64,000 bases of DNA from Polyangiaceae bacterium. Lineage in GTDB: Bacteria > Myxococcota_A > Polyangia > Polyangiales > Polyangiaceae. A model generated the notes under the pieces. It did not search any database and had not been told where the DNA came from. It saw nothing but the letters and a program-made list of their open reading frames with translations. Position numbers and translations under genes: made by a program. Below are positions 16,711 through 23,883 of the stretch, piece after piece; position 1 is the first letter of the stretch, and the number at the start of each line of letters is the position of its first letter. The stretch is taken from assembly GCA_020633235.1 (NCBI GenBank), contig JACKEA010000010.1, forward strand, positions 154,001 to 218,000, in the 5' to 3' direction.

Positions 16711-17158
16711 CCGGGCCACCCCGTGAGAGCAACGCGAGCAGCCGCAAGAATCACGAATCCGGCGTAGCTCCGCGTGGTCTTCTCGTAGCGCGTGGCCACG
16801 CGGCGAAACGCCTTCACTCGCCCGAACCAGCGCTCCACCGTGTTGCGGAGCCGGTACTTGTCGCGGTCGAGTTCGCGCTGGACCTTGCGATTCCTGCGCG
16901 AGGGGATGACCGCCTCGAACCCTGACGCCTGGATATGCGCCAGTGCGGCATTGCTGTCGTAGGCCCGGTCAGCGATGACAGCCTGTCCCGTACCCCGCTC
17001 CACGACGAGTGCATTCACCTGCGTCACGTCAGCCGCCTCGCCTCCCGTGACGATGAAGCGCACCAGCGCGCCCTCGGCCGAAACGAGCGCATGAACCTTT
17101 GTGGAAAAGCCACCGCGAGAGCGGCCGAGACCTTCTGATGATTGCCCGCCCCCTTTTT
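16707..17158 (-). CDS. IS5-family transposase, second frame (OrfB)
   Basis: This frame holds the catalytic C-terminal part: EGLGRSRGGFSTKVHALV, IADRAYDS (second Asp) and RNTVERWFGRVKAFRRVATRYEK (Glu), which match the IS427 group. It has no start of its own in the right place and is read by frameshifting from OrfA. The run AAAAAGGGGG on the minus strand (17149-17158) lies exactly where a -1 shift would join LKK of OrfA to GGGQSSEGLGRSRGG of this frame. The stop overlaps the tnpB start. Confidence 0.85.
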
Positions 17159-17416
17159 CAGCGCGCCCGCCGCATGTGGATGCGCTTTCACGATGGTGCT
17201 GTCCATCAACAGGTCATCGGAAGGCCGCACTTGCAGCACTTCGTGAAGCTGGTGCCAGCGACCCGCCAGCGCCCAGCGCCGAAAGCGCCGATACCACAGC
17301 GTTGCTTCGATGAAGCGACGATTATCGTCGCCCTTTGGACCGCGTGACGTGAGAGCGGAAACCAACGGCGCAATGCGTGCCCACTCGGCATCGGAAAGCG
17401 CGACTCGAACCCCCAT
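17024..17416 (-). CDS. IS5-family transposase, first frame (OrfA)
   Basis: MGVRVALSDAEWARIAPLV begins the helix-turn-helix part, followed by RRFIEATLWYRRF and the first catalytic Asp in LLMDSTIVKAH. Conservation stops after HAAGALKKGAGNHQ; the remaining ~30 residues to 17024 are out of frame. A -1 frameshift at the A/G run gives a normal-sized transposase of about 240 residues. No inactivating change is seen, so the enzyme may be functional. Confidence 0.85.
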   Translation of the reverse strand: MGVRVALSDAEWARIAPLVSALTSRGPKGDDNRRFIEATLWYRRFRRWALAGRWHQLHEVLQVRPSDDLLMDSTIVKAHPHAAGALKKGAGNHQKVSAALAVAFPQRFMRSFRPRARWCASSSREARRLT

Positions 17417-17422
17417 TCGCGC

Positions 17423-17450
17423 AGCCTACCAATAACTGAACGTATGTCAA
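17423..17450 (-). promoter_or_regulatory. Putative transposase promoter
   Basis: On the minus strand TTGACA (17450-17445), a 16-bp spacer and TAGGCT (17428-17423) precede the ATG at 17416-17414. The predicted start of transcription falls at about the ATG, which would give a leaderless message. A weak -10 makes this a tentative call. Confidence 0.4.
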
Positions 17451-17495
17451 GCTAAACTCTCATCGAGGCAGGATTTCAGCACCAATCCCATCCAG

Positions 17496-17507
17496 AAACT
17501 GTCAACA
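17496..17507 (-). repeat. Terminal inverted repeat, right
   Basis: AAACTGTCAACA on the plus strand, the exact reverse complement of the left repeat at 15324-15335. Confidence 0.8.
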
Positions 17508-17689
17508 GACTCTAGGCATTCGTAGAGCCCCACCCGTCGAATCCAGCAACGCTGTGAAAATTCAGCTCTGGCGCGAAGCTCGGAGTGCGCGAGTGTGGGG
17601 CCGGGTGCCGAAAGCTGCTACGAAACCAATGATTTCAGTAGCTTATACTCTTGCCCGGACGCTTGTGGCAGGGCACTCTGAATCTTGCC

Positions 17690-18193
17690 GTGGGTCTCTT
17701 TCGTATTGCCGTTGCGCTTTCGGTTCTCTCCCTCTCGGGGACTGCGCTGGCCGAGGGACCCCAGACGGCCAAGCCCGAGCTGCCTCGGGTAGCCAACGCC
17801 GGAGCGTTCGTGCGGGACACGAACGCCATCGGCGGTGGCCATCGTCAAGTACGGCGCCAGGCCTCCAAGGCCGAAGCGGCGAGTGAGCTACCGGCCGCCT
17901 TGTGCCTCCCGCCCGGCGCGGAGCTGCCCAGCGAGGCCGAGGACGCCCCAGAGGCCACCCCCGCTCCCAAGAAGAAGCGCTCGGTGAGCCACTGCGGCCC
18001 GGAGGGCTGCGGCTACAAGGCGCTGCTCGGACATCTCGTGATCACGCGCGATCTGGAGCTCCCCGGGTCTTCCGGCGTCGCGGTGCGGTTGCTTCCGACC
18101 TCCCACGCGCTGGCCGGCGATAGCCACTCTCGGTTCGTGGTGCGTCCGCGCGTCCAGGGTGCCTACGGCGTCCACCTGGCCGCGCGCTTCTGA
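17690..18193 (+). CDS. Small secreted protein of unknown function
   Basis: From the GTG at 17690 the product starts VGLFRIAVALSVLSLSGTALAEGPQ, a good signal peptide with cleavage after ALA. The mature part is Ala/Pro/Lys-rich in its first half (TPAPKKKRSVSHCGPEGCGYKALLGHLVITRDLELPGS) and ends in SRFVVRPRVQGAYGVHLAARF. Two Cys in HCGPEGCG could form a disulfide. A TTG at 17651 would add 13 residues. No family is recognised. It is convergent with thyX, with a 4-bp gap. Confidence 0.6.
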   Translation: MGLFRIAVALSVLSLSGTALAEGPQTAKPELPRVANAGAFVRDTNAIGGGHRQVRRQASKAEAASELPAALCLPPGAELPSEAEDAPEATPAPKKKRSVSHCGPEGCGYKALLGHLVITRDLELPGSSGVAVRLLPTSHALAGDSHSRFVVRPRVQGAYGVHLAARF

Positions 18194-18197
18194 CCCG

Positions 18198-19190
18198 CTA
18201 CTCCGTCGGGGACTCGTCGACCTGGGGCACGGCCTTGGCCATGCGCTCGGCGAACACCTCGGCGGGCTCGCCCTTGGAGACGTCCAGGTCGAAGTCGGGA
18301 ACCGCCGCGGCCTGGAGCTTGGTCGTCAGCTCGGCGATCTCGCGATTGCTCATGCCGAGCTCCGCCAGGGCGCCGCGATCCAGGTTCTGCCCGCCGCTCG
18401 TGGTGAGCGCGTCCGGGGCGGCGCTCACGAGCTTGCGCAGCGCTTCGAGCTCCATGCGGCTCATGCGGGCTCCGCACACGTCGTAGTCGATCCACGCTTC
18501 GTAGCTGAGGGGCGCGACGCGCTTCAGCATACCCGCCATCACGCGGCCGTACTCCTGGATCTCCCACTGCGCGTGGCTGTCCACCCGCAGCTTGAGGAAG
18601 TGCAGCAGATTGTGCAGGTCGATCTTCCAGTACCACTGGGTGTAGGTCGACAGCGGCAGATCGATGCGGGACAGCTCACGCGCCAGATCTTCCTGGGTCA
18701 TCCACTCATAGGCGCTGGCGCTGAGGCGACGGATCTCCGTCCAGCGCCCCTTGGCCTCCGCATAGATCTCGGCAGAGACCGGATTGCCGCTGCGGCCCTG
18801 GTTGTTCTCCCGGCTCTGAGTCTGCAGCTGATCTTCGCTCGGCATGTAGAACAGCATCGGCATCAGCGAATAGCGTCCCGAGTACTCGTTCACGTTGGCC
18901 GTGCGATGACGGATCCACTGCCGCGCCACGAACATCGGCATGCAGCAGTGGAACTTGAGCTCCACCATCTCGCTGGGCGTGGTGTGCAGGTGGCGTCGCA
19001 GATAGCGGATCAGCCCGCGCGTGAGGCTGGCTTTGCGGGTCCCGTAGCCGTAGCTCACGCGCGCCGCCCGCTCGATGCACTCGTCCGTGCCCATGTAGTC
19101 GACCAACGACACGAAGCCGTGGTCCAGCACGGGAAAATACAGTCCCAGGATTTCCTCTGCCCCGGGGGAAACGGGGCGGCGGGAGCTCAT
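18198..19190 (-). CDS. thyX: Flavin-dependent thymidylate synthase ThyX
   Basis: ThyX makes dTMP from dUMP with methylene-tetrahydrofolate, FAD and NADPH. The signature RHRTANVNEYSGRYS (RHRx7S type) is present near residue 91-105, after FHCCMPMFVARQWI. At 330 residues it is longer than the usual 220-250; the extra length is mostly at the C terminus (SAAPDALTTSGGQNLDRG onward). Its ATG overlaps the stop of asd as ATGA, so the two genes form a coupled operon. No thyA is seen in the window. Confidence 0.92.
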   Translation of the reverse strand: MSSRRPVSPGAEEILGLYFPVLDHGFVSLVDYMGTDECIERAARVSYGYGTRKASLTRGLIRYLRRHLHTTPSEMVELKFHCCMPMFVARQWIRHRTANVNEYSGRYSLMPMLFYMPSEDQLQTQSRENNQGRSGNPVSAEIYAEAKGRWTEIRRLSASAYEWMTQEDLARELSRIDLPLSTYTQWYWKIDLHNLLHFLKLRVDSHAQWEIQEYGRVMAGMLKRVAPLSYEAWIDYDVCGARMSRMELEALRKLVSAAPDALTTSGGQNLDRGALAELGMSNREIAELTTKLQAAAVPDFDLDVSKGEPAEVFAERMAKAVPQVDESPTE

Positions 19191-20188
19191 GCCAAGAGCT
19201 CCGCGATCTGGACCGCGTTCAGCGCGGCGCCCTTGCGCAGGTTGTCGGAGACCACCCACAAGTTGATGGCGCCCGGCACGGCCAGGTCGTCCCGCACGCG
19301 GCCCACGTAAACGGGATCCGTGTCCGCCGCGTGAAGCGGCTGCGGTTCCTTGCCCGGCGCATAGTCCGCGTCGAAGAGCTCGATGCCCGGGGCATTGCGC
19401 AAGAGCTCCAGCACCTGCTTCGCGTTCAAGGGCTCATGGCACTGGATGTGAACCGACTCGCTGTGACCCGTCACCACGGGAACCCGCACGCAGGTCGGCG
19501 TGACGCCAATCTCGCGATCCCCGAGGATCTTCCGAGTCTCGTTGACCAGCTTGAGCTCTTCTTCAGAGTAGTTGCCGTCCCCCGGCTTCCAGTCGCTCAC
19601 CAGGTTCATGGCGATCTGCGTGGGGAATACCTTGGCTTCCGCTTCTTTGCCCGCGGCGAGGGCAGACATCTGGGTGCGCAGCTCTTCCACCGCCGCGTGC
19701 CCCTTGCCGCTCGTCGCTTGATAGGTGGACACCACCACGTGCTTGAGGCGCGCCTTGTCGTGAAGGGGCTTGAGCGCAACCACGAGCTGAATGGTGCTGC
19801 AGTTCGGGTTGGCGATGATGCCCTTGGGTTTGTGCATCACCGCTTGGGGGTTCACCTCCGGAACCACCAACGGCACCTCGTCGTCCATGCGCCAAGCGCT
19901 GGAGTTGTCGATCACCGTGGCGCCCGCCGCCGCGGCGATGGGCGCGAACTCCCGCGACACGCCGGCGCCCGCACTGAACAACGCGATCTCGACGCCTTCG
20001 AAGGACTTCGGGGTCAGCTCGAGCACCTCTACGGCTTCGCTGCGGAAGGAGAGACGGCTACCTGCGGAGCGCTTGGACGCGAGCGGCACCAAGCGCTCCA
20101 CGGGAAAGTCCCGCCGCTCCAGCGTACGCAGCATTTCTCGGCCCACGGCGCCCGTTGCGCCCACCACGGCCACTACCTTGCTCGTCAT
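19187..20188 (-). CDS. asd: Aspartate-semialdehyde dehydrogenase
   Basis: This enzyme reduces aspartyl phosphate to aspartate semialdehyde in the pathway to lysine, diaminopimelate, threonine and methionine. The 333-residue protein opens with the NADP-binding VAVVGATGAVGREML, has SAGAGVSREFAP, the catalytic Cys130 in IIANPNCSTIQ, and the substrate-binding VRVPVVTGHSESVH. The ATG at 20188 is preceded by a GGAG ribosome site about 8 bases upstream. It is first in the asd-thyX operon. Confidence 0.93.
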   Translation of the reverse strand: MTSKVVAVVGATGAVGREMLRTLERRDFPVERLVPLASKRSAGSRLSFRSEAVEVLELTPKSFEGVEIALFSAGAGVSREFAPIAAAAGATVIDNSSAWRMDDEVPLVVPEVNPQAVMHKPKGIIANPNCSTIQLVVALKPLHDKARLKHVVVSTYQATSGKGHAAVEELRTQMSALAAGKEAEAKVFPTQIAMNLVSDWKPGDGNYSEEELKLVNETRKILGDREIGVTPTCVRVPVVTGHSESVHIQCHEPLNAKQVLELLRNAPGIELFDADYAPGKEPQPLHAADTDPVYVGRVRDDLAVPGAINLWVVSDNLRKGAALNAVQIAELLA

Positions 20189-20325
20189 CTTCGGCTCTCC
20201 ACGTTCTCGAAGCGGCTTGGCACGCCGCGGACATCCGGCGAACGCTATGCCCGGCCCCCGCGTCGCGCAAGATCGCTGCGAATAGGGCGGGCACAAACCG
20301 CCGCCGTGATTTACGCTCCGTTCCC

Positions 20326-23300
20326 ATGGTTCGCGCTGCGACTAGAGCGCTCCGCTCCACTGATACTGTACGTCTCGTCGCTCTGGCGCTCACCGCGGGG
20401 TCTCTCGCCTTCGCCGGCTGCGGAGGGGCCACGCCCAAGGCGCGCAGCGCCGCAAAGTCCGTCAAGTCGAGCAAGAGCGGTCCGCCGCCCCGCTACGTGA
20501 CGCCGGCACGCCTGTTTGCGCTGCCGCAGGGCAGCGGCGTCACCACCAACGCCGTCGACCCCGACGGTACCCGACGGCTCATCGTGCACGGCATTCGCGT
20601 GGTGCAGCGCGTGGACGGCTCCTTGGAGCGGGCCAAGGAGGTGTTTCCCGGCGGCCGGAGCGTCAGCTTCGTCGAGCTGCCGGATCGCCTCGGGGGCGGC
20701 TACGTCTTTTACACCAACGCCAGTGGCACGGCGCTCATCTGGCGGGCGAAGACCTGGGCCGGACAGCTCGAGCCCATGGCCAACGTCGACTTGGACGTCG
20801 AGCAGATCGTGCCGGGCTTCGATCGCCTGTACGTCGTGGACCGGCGTTCCGTGGACGTCGTCGCGCTCGATTCCGAGACCGGCAAGCCGACGGATCTGGG
20901 ATCGTTGCCGGTCGCCCCGGCCTATTCGGACATGGCCTTCGCGGACGAATGGGTCGGTGCAGTGGAGGTGCCCTACCAGGGCATCTTGGCGACGTTCGAC
21001 GCGGGCTCCAGCTGGCGCCGCATCGACGTGTACCCAACCTACGGCGTGAAGCTCGAGGGGCAGGGCATCATCATGAGCACGGGCCAAGGACGCCTGCTGC
21101 TGTCCCCGGATGGCGCCGTGCGACAGGAAACGGTGGGCGCCCAAGGAGACGCCCTGTTCTCCCACGCCGGCCGCCACGGCAAGGCCAAGAACCTGAACGC
21201 GCAGCCCCCACCCCCGGAGTCCACGCTGCCGCCGCCGGGTCCGCTCGGTCGCGAACCTCTGGTCAACGCCGTGCTGCACGGGTTCCCCGTCGACAAGCAG
21301 AGCGCCGTCGTCATCCATCAAGGTGCCATCGGTCGCGTCAGTCTCAGCGACGGCCGCCTGCTCGACGTCGACGAGCACGCCTTGGTGGGCGCAGCCACTT
21401 GTCAGGGCGTTCCCCTCGGGGACTCCTTCGGCTTCGTCTGCGGAGAGGAGCGCGGTCGAACGACGGTGTACCGCTTCGAGGCGCCGATGGGCCTCGAACG
21501 CATGATGCGTTTCGACGGGCCGCGTTACGTGGCTTCCAGCGGAAACGGTTCGCTCGTGATCCGCGGTTCCTGCTCGGAGCACGACAGCGATTCGGGGGGC
21601 AGCTATTGCGTGGTGGATCGCGCGGGCAAATCCCGCGAGATCAAGGTGAAGGGTGACGTCGGCGTCGAGCGCGTCGTCGCCCTGACGGACGGGCGTGCGG
21701 CGGTGGTGGTTCCGCCGCGCCTCGGCGCACCCGGCTTGTTGACGATCGTCGAGCGCTCCGGGGCCGCGAAGAGCGTGAAGCTGAAGCTCCCCAAGGCGGA
21801 CGCATCCACCTTGGCGCTGCTCAAGAAGGGCCTGTGGCTCGATGGTTTCGTCGAGACCAAACGCAAGAAAGACATTTTTCTTTCTGGTTGGGTCGTCGCG
21901 GCAGGCCCCTTCGTCGGCGTGCGCGTGAACCTCGATGGCAAGGTGAAGATCGGCAAGATCGAGAACGACATCGGGCAAACGCTGCTCTCCTCTACCCTCG
22001 CTCTGGTGCTCGGTCGCGGCGGGCGCGCTGCGGAGACAGTGGACGGCGGCTTCACCTGGCGCGAAGTGGACTTGCCGCCTTCCGCGGACGAGCGCGCGCG
22101 GCGTCAGGTCGGCGCGAGCTCGGAGATCCGGGGCTGCGGCCCCGTGGGCTGCGCGTTCGGCTCCTGGCTTCGCGTCGGGTGGAGCGGCAAGAAGGAGAAA
22201 GCCGAGCTGGTGATGGCCGAGGCGCCGCGGCCCACTGTGCTGCCGAGCCCCGGCGGTGGGCGTTGGCGCATGGAGTGCGTGCCCACCGGCGCGGGTTACG
22301 GACCGCCGGCTGGTACCAAGCGTCCGCCGCCGCGTCCCACCTACCGCTACCGGGCGCATCGTCCCGACGAAATGGACGAAGCACCGTGGGCGAGCTTCTT
22401 CGGCGTCGCGCCGCCGGCCAAGAAGGCGGAGGACGTCGGGCTCGATTACGGCCTCGAGCACACGCAGACCAAGCTCCGCGGTTATGCCTGGGGAACCCGC
22501 GGCGCCAGCTGGGATCGCGTCGGCAATTGGCAGGTCCGCGCTTTCGACGAGTGGTCCCTGGCCGATGCGGTGTGGTCCACGGCAGTGTCCCGCACCCCCT
22601 GGGCGGATCAGATCTCGGCAACACAGGCCTTCGGTCTCGATCCGAGCGCGCCCACCGCGTGGAGCGCCGCGTTCGAACCCTCGGGGCGCGGAGCCGCGCT
22701 GCTGGTGAACGCCCGCGGCACCATGGAGCTCTATCTGTTGGAAGAGAACCGCACCATCGTCCCGGTGAGCGGCGCCGCCAAGAACGGCCTGTACCAGCTC
22801 TCCGGCGCGGTGAAGCTGGGCAGCACTTGGTACCTGGGCTCGGCGCAGGGCAACAACGCGTTCCAGCTCTTCCGCGTCGAAGGCAACCGCTTGGTCCGCG
22901 TGCGCATGTACCCGCTGCGGGACGCATCGCGCGCTCGCGGCATGCTGCACAGCGAGCTCACTCGCAACCAGCGGGGCGACGCCCTCGCCATTTGGGTGCA
23001 AGCACGCCGCACGCGGGGCATCGCCACGAAGTGGTACGTGTATCCCGTCAATCCCGAGAGCGGCGACGTCTCCGAGCCCATCGAGCTCGCAGGCGAAGAG
23101 CTCGCGAACACTCCCGAGCACTGCGCTTCCGGTGACGACGGCTACATCTTGGAAGGCGAGCCGCCGGTCGATCCTTACGTGGACTTCGCGAAGGGTGCGG
23201 ACAGCGTGCGCGCGCGTCGTGTGACGGCGCGCATGCTCGCGAGCGTGCGCGGCGTTTGTCTCGATGCCCTCAGCGCAGAGAGCGAAGGCGGAGTGCCCGC

Positions 23301-23415
23301 GCGCATGGCGGGTACGGATCTCGGAACCTGGGGACGGGGGCGCAGCACCACCGAAATGGTGCTCCAGGACCGGGACCGGAGCGGCCAGCGGTGGGGATTT
23401 CGCTGCGCCCCATGA
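20326..23415 (+). CDS. Large lipoprotein with Asp-box-like beta-propeller segments (1029 aa)
   Basis: The ATG at 20326 gives a signal sequence with lipobox LAFAGC (Cys near residue 32), then a Lys/Ser-rich linker. The body is beta-rich throughout, with segments resembling Asp-box/BNR repeats, TFDAGSSWRRIDV near residue 225 and TVDGGFTWREVDLP near 570, and blade-like strands such as YVVDRRSVDVVALDSETGKP. This suggests one or two beta-propellers displayed on the envelope. No catalytic motif was recognised. The gene is divergent from asd with 137 bp between the start codons. Confidence 0.7.
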   Translation: MVRAATRALRSTDTVRLVALALTAGSLAFAGCGGATPKARSAAKSVKSSKSGPPPRYVTPARLFALPQGSGVTTNAVDPDGTRRLIVHGIRVVQRVDGSLERAKEVFPGGRSVSFVELPDRLGGGYVFYTNASGTALIWRAKTWAGQLEPMANVDLDVEQIVPGFDRLYVVDRRSVDVVALDSETGKPTDLGSLPVAPAYSDMAFADEWVGAVEVPYQGILATFDAGSSWRRIDVYPTYGVKLEGQGIIMSTGQGRLLLSPDGAVRQETVGAQGDALFSHAGRHGKAKNLNAQPPPPESTLPPPGPLGREPLVNAVLHGFPVDKQSAVVIHQGAIGRVSLSDGRLLDVDEHALVGAATCQGVPLGDSFGFVCGEERGRTTVYRFEAPMGLERMMRFDGPRYVASSGNGSLVIRGSCSEHDSDSGGSYCVVDRAGKSREIKVKGDVGVERVVALTDGRAAVVVPPRLGAPGLLTIVERSGAAKSVKLKLPKADASTLALLKKGLWLDGFVETKRKKDIFLSGWVVAAGPFVGVRVNLDGKVKIGKIENDIGQTLLSSTLALVLGRGGRAAETVDGGFTWREVDLPPSADERARRQVGASSEIRGCGPVGCAFGSWLRVGWSGKKEKAELVMAEAPRPTVLPSPGGGRWRMECVPTGAGYGPPAGTKRPPPRPTYRYRAHRPDEMDEAPWASFFGVAPPAKKAEDVGLDYGLEHTQTKLRGYAWGTRGASWDRVGNWQVRAFDEWSLADAVWSTAVSRTPWADQISATQAFGLDPSAPTAWSAAFEPSGRGAALLVNARGTMELYLLEENRTIVPVSGAAKNGLYQLSGAVKLGSTWYLGSAQGNNAFQLFRVEGNRLVRVRMYPLRDASRARGMLHSELTRNQRGDALAIWVQARRTRGIATKWYVYPVNPESGDVSEPIELAGEELANTPEHCASGDDGYILEGEPPVDPYVDFAKGADSVRARRVTARMLASVRGVCLDALSAESEGGVPARMAGTDLGTWGRGRSTTEMVLQDRDRSGQRWGFRCAP

Positions 23416-23499
23416 GATTCGACAGGCCTTGCCTACATTGTCCTCCGACGGGGACGGCGGACGGCGCGTCATGGACCTAAGGCCCCAAGGACGCGAACC

Positions 23500-23519
23500 G
23501 CATTTCAAATTTGAAATGC
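23500..23519. promoter_or_regulatory. Perfect 20-bp AT-rich palindrome in a 468-bp intergenic gap
   Basis: GCATTTCAAATTTGAAATGC is a perfect palindrome and one of the most AT-rich stretches in this GC-rich window. It lies 85 bp after the propeller lipoprotein and 365 bp before the esterase gene. No T-run follows, so it looks like an operator for a dimeric regulator rather than a terminator. The rest of 23416-23883 holds no gene I can support. Confidence 0.55.
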
Positions 23520-23883
23520 CCTCCACTGACCTGCACGGCGTTTCAGTCGAATTGCGTTTGGCGTGCCGTTTCAGGGATTTGCAATTTGGCAGGTGGGCTG
23601 CTACCTGATGTTTCGTCCGCGTGGAGCGAGGCTGTCCCCCCCCCGGCCCCTCTACGCGGACACTTTTTTTTGTCCCGTGTCTCGTGACGCACGGCGACGA
23701 CGGCGCCCCCGGCTGTCCCACATCGTCGGAGAAAACTGGGGCGGCCTGCGTCGAACACGGGCAACGCGCAGCGTGAGCGGGTACGCTTGTGGCCGTTCGA
23801 GCCGGTGCGCTCGGACCGGTGCTTGGAATCTGGGAGACGCGTACGTGTGCGCGCGCTCCCCGGAATAGCTCGGAGGCTCTCAC

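Larger units (their letters stand above)
15318..17519 (-). mobile_element. Insertion element: IS5-type transposase plus tnpB inside one pair of terminal repeats
   Basis: Perfect 12-bp terminal inverted repeats TGTTGACAGTTT lie at 15324-15335 and 17496-17507, with a looser match a few bases further out. Outside them are TTAA on the left and CTAG on the right, which fits the YTAR-type target of many IS5-family elements. Between them, all on the minus strand, are a two-frame IS5-type DDE transposase and a complete tnpB. No second copy of the terminal repeat was found between the transposase and tnpB, so both genes appear to belong to one ~2.2-kb element. Confidence 0.7.

Noticed and set aside
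20311..23883. A 1190-residue open frame antisense to the propeller lipoprotein
   Set aside because: It is a GC-rich mirror frame; the plus-strand gene has the signal peptide, lipobox and family-like segments.
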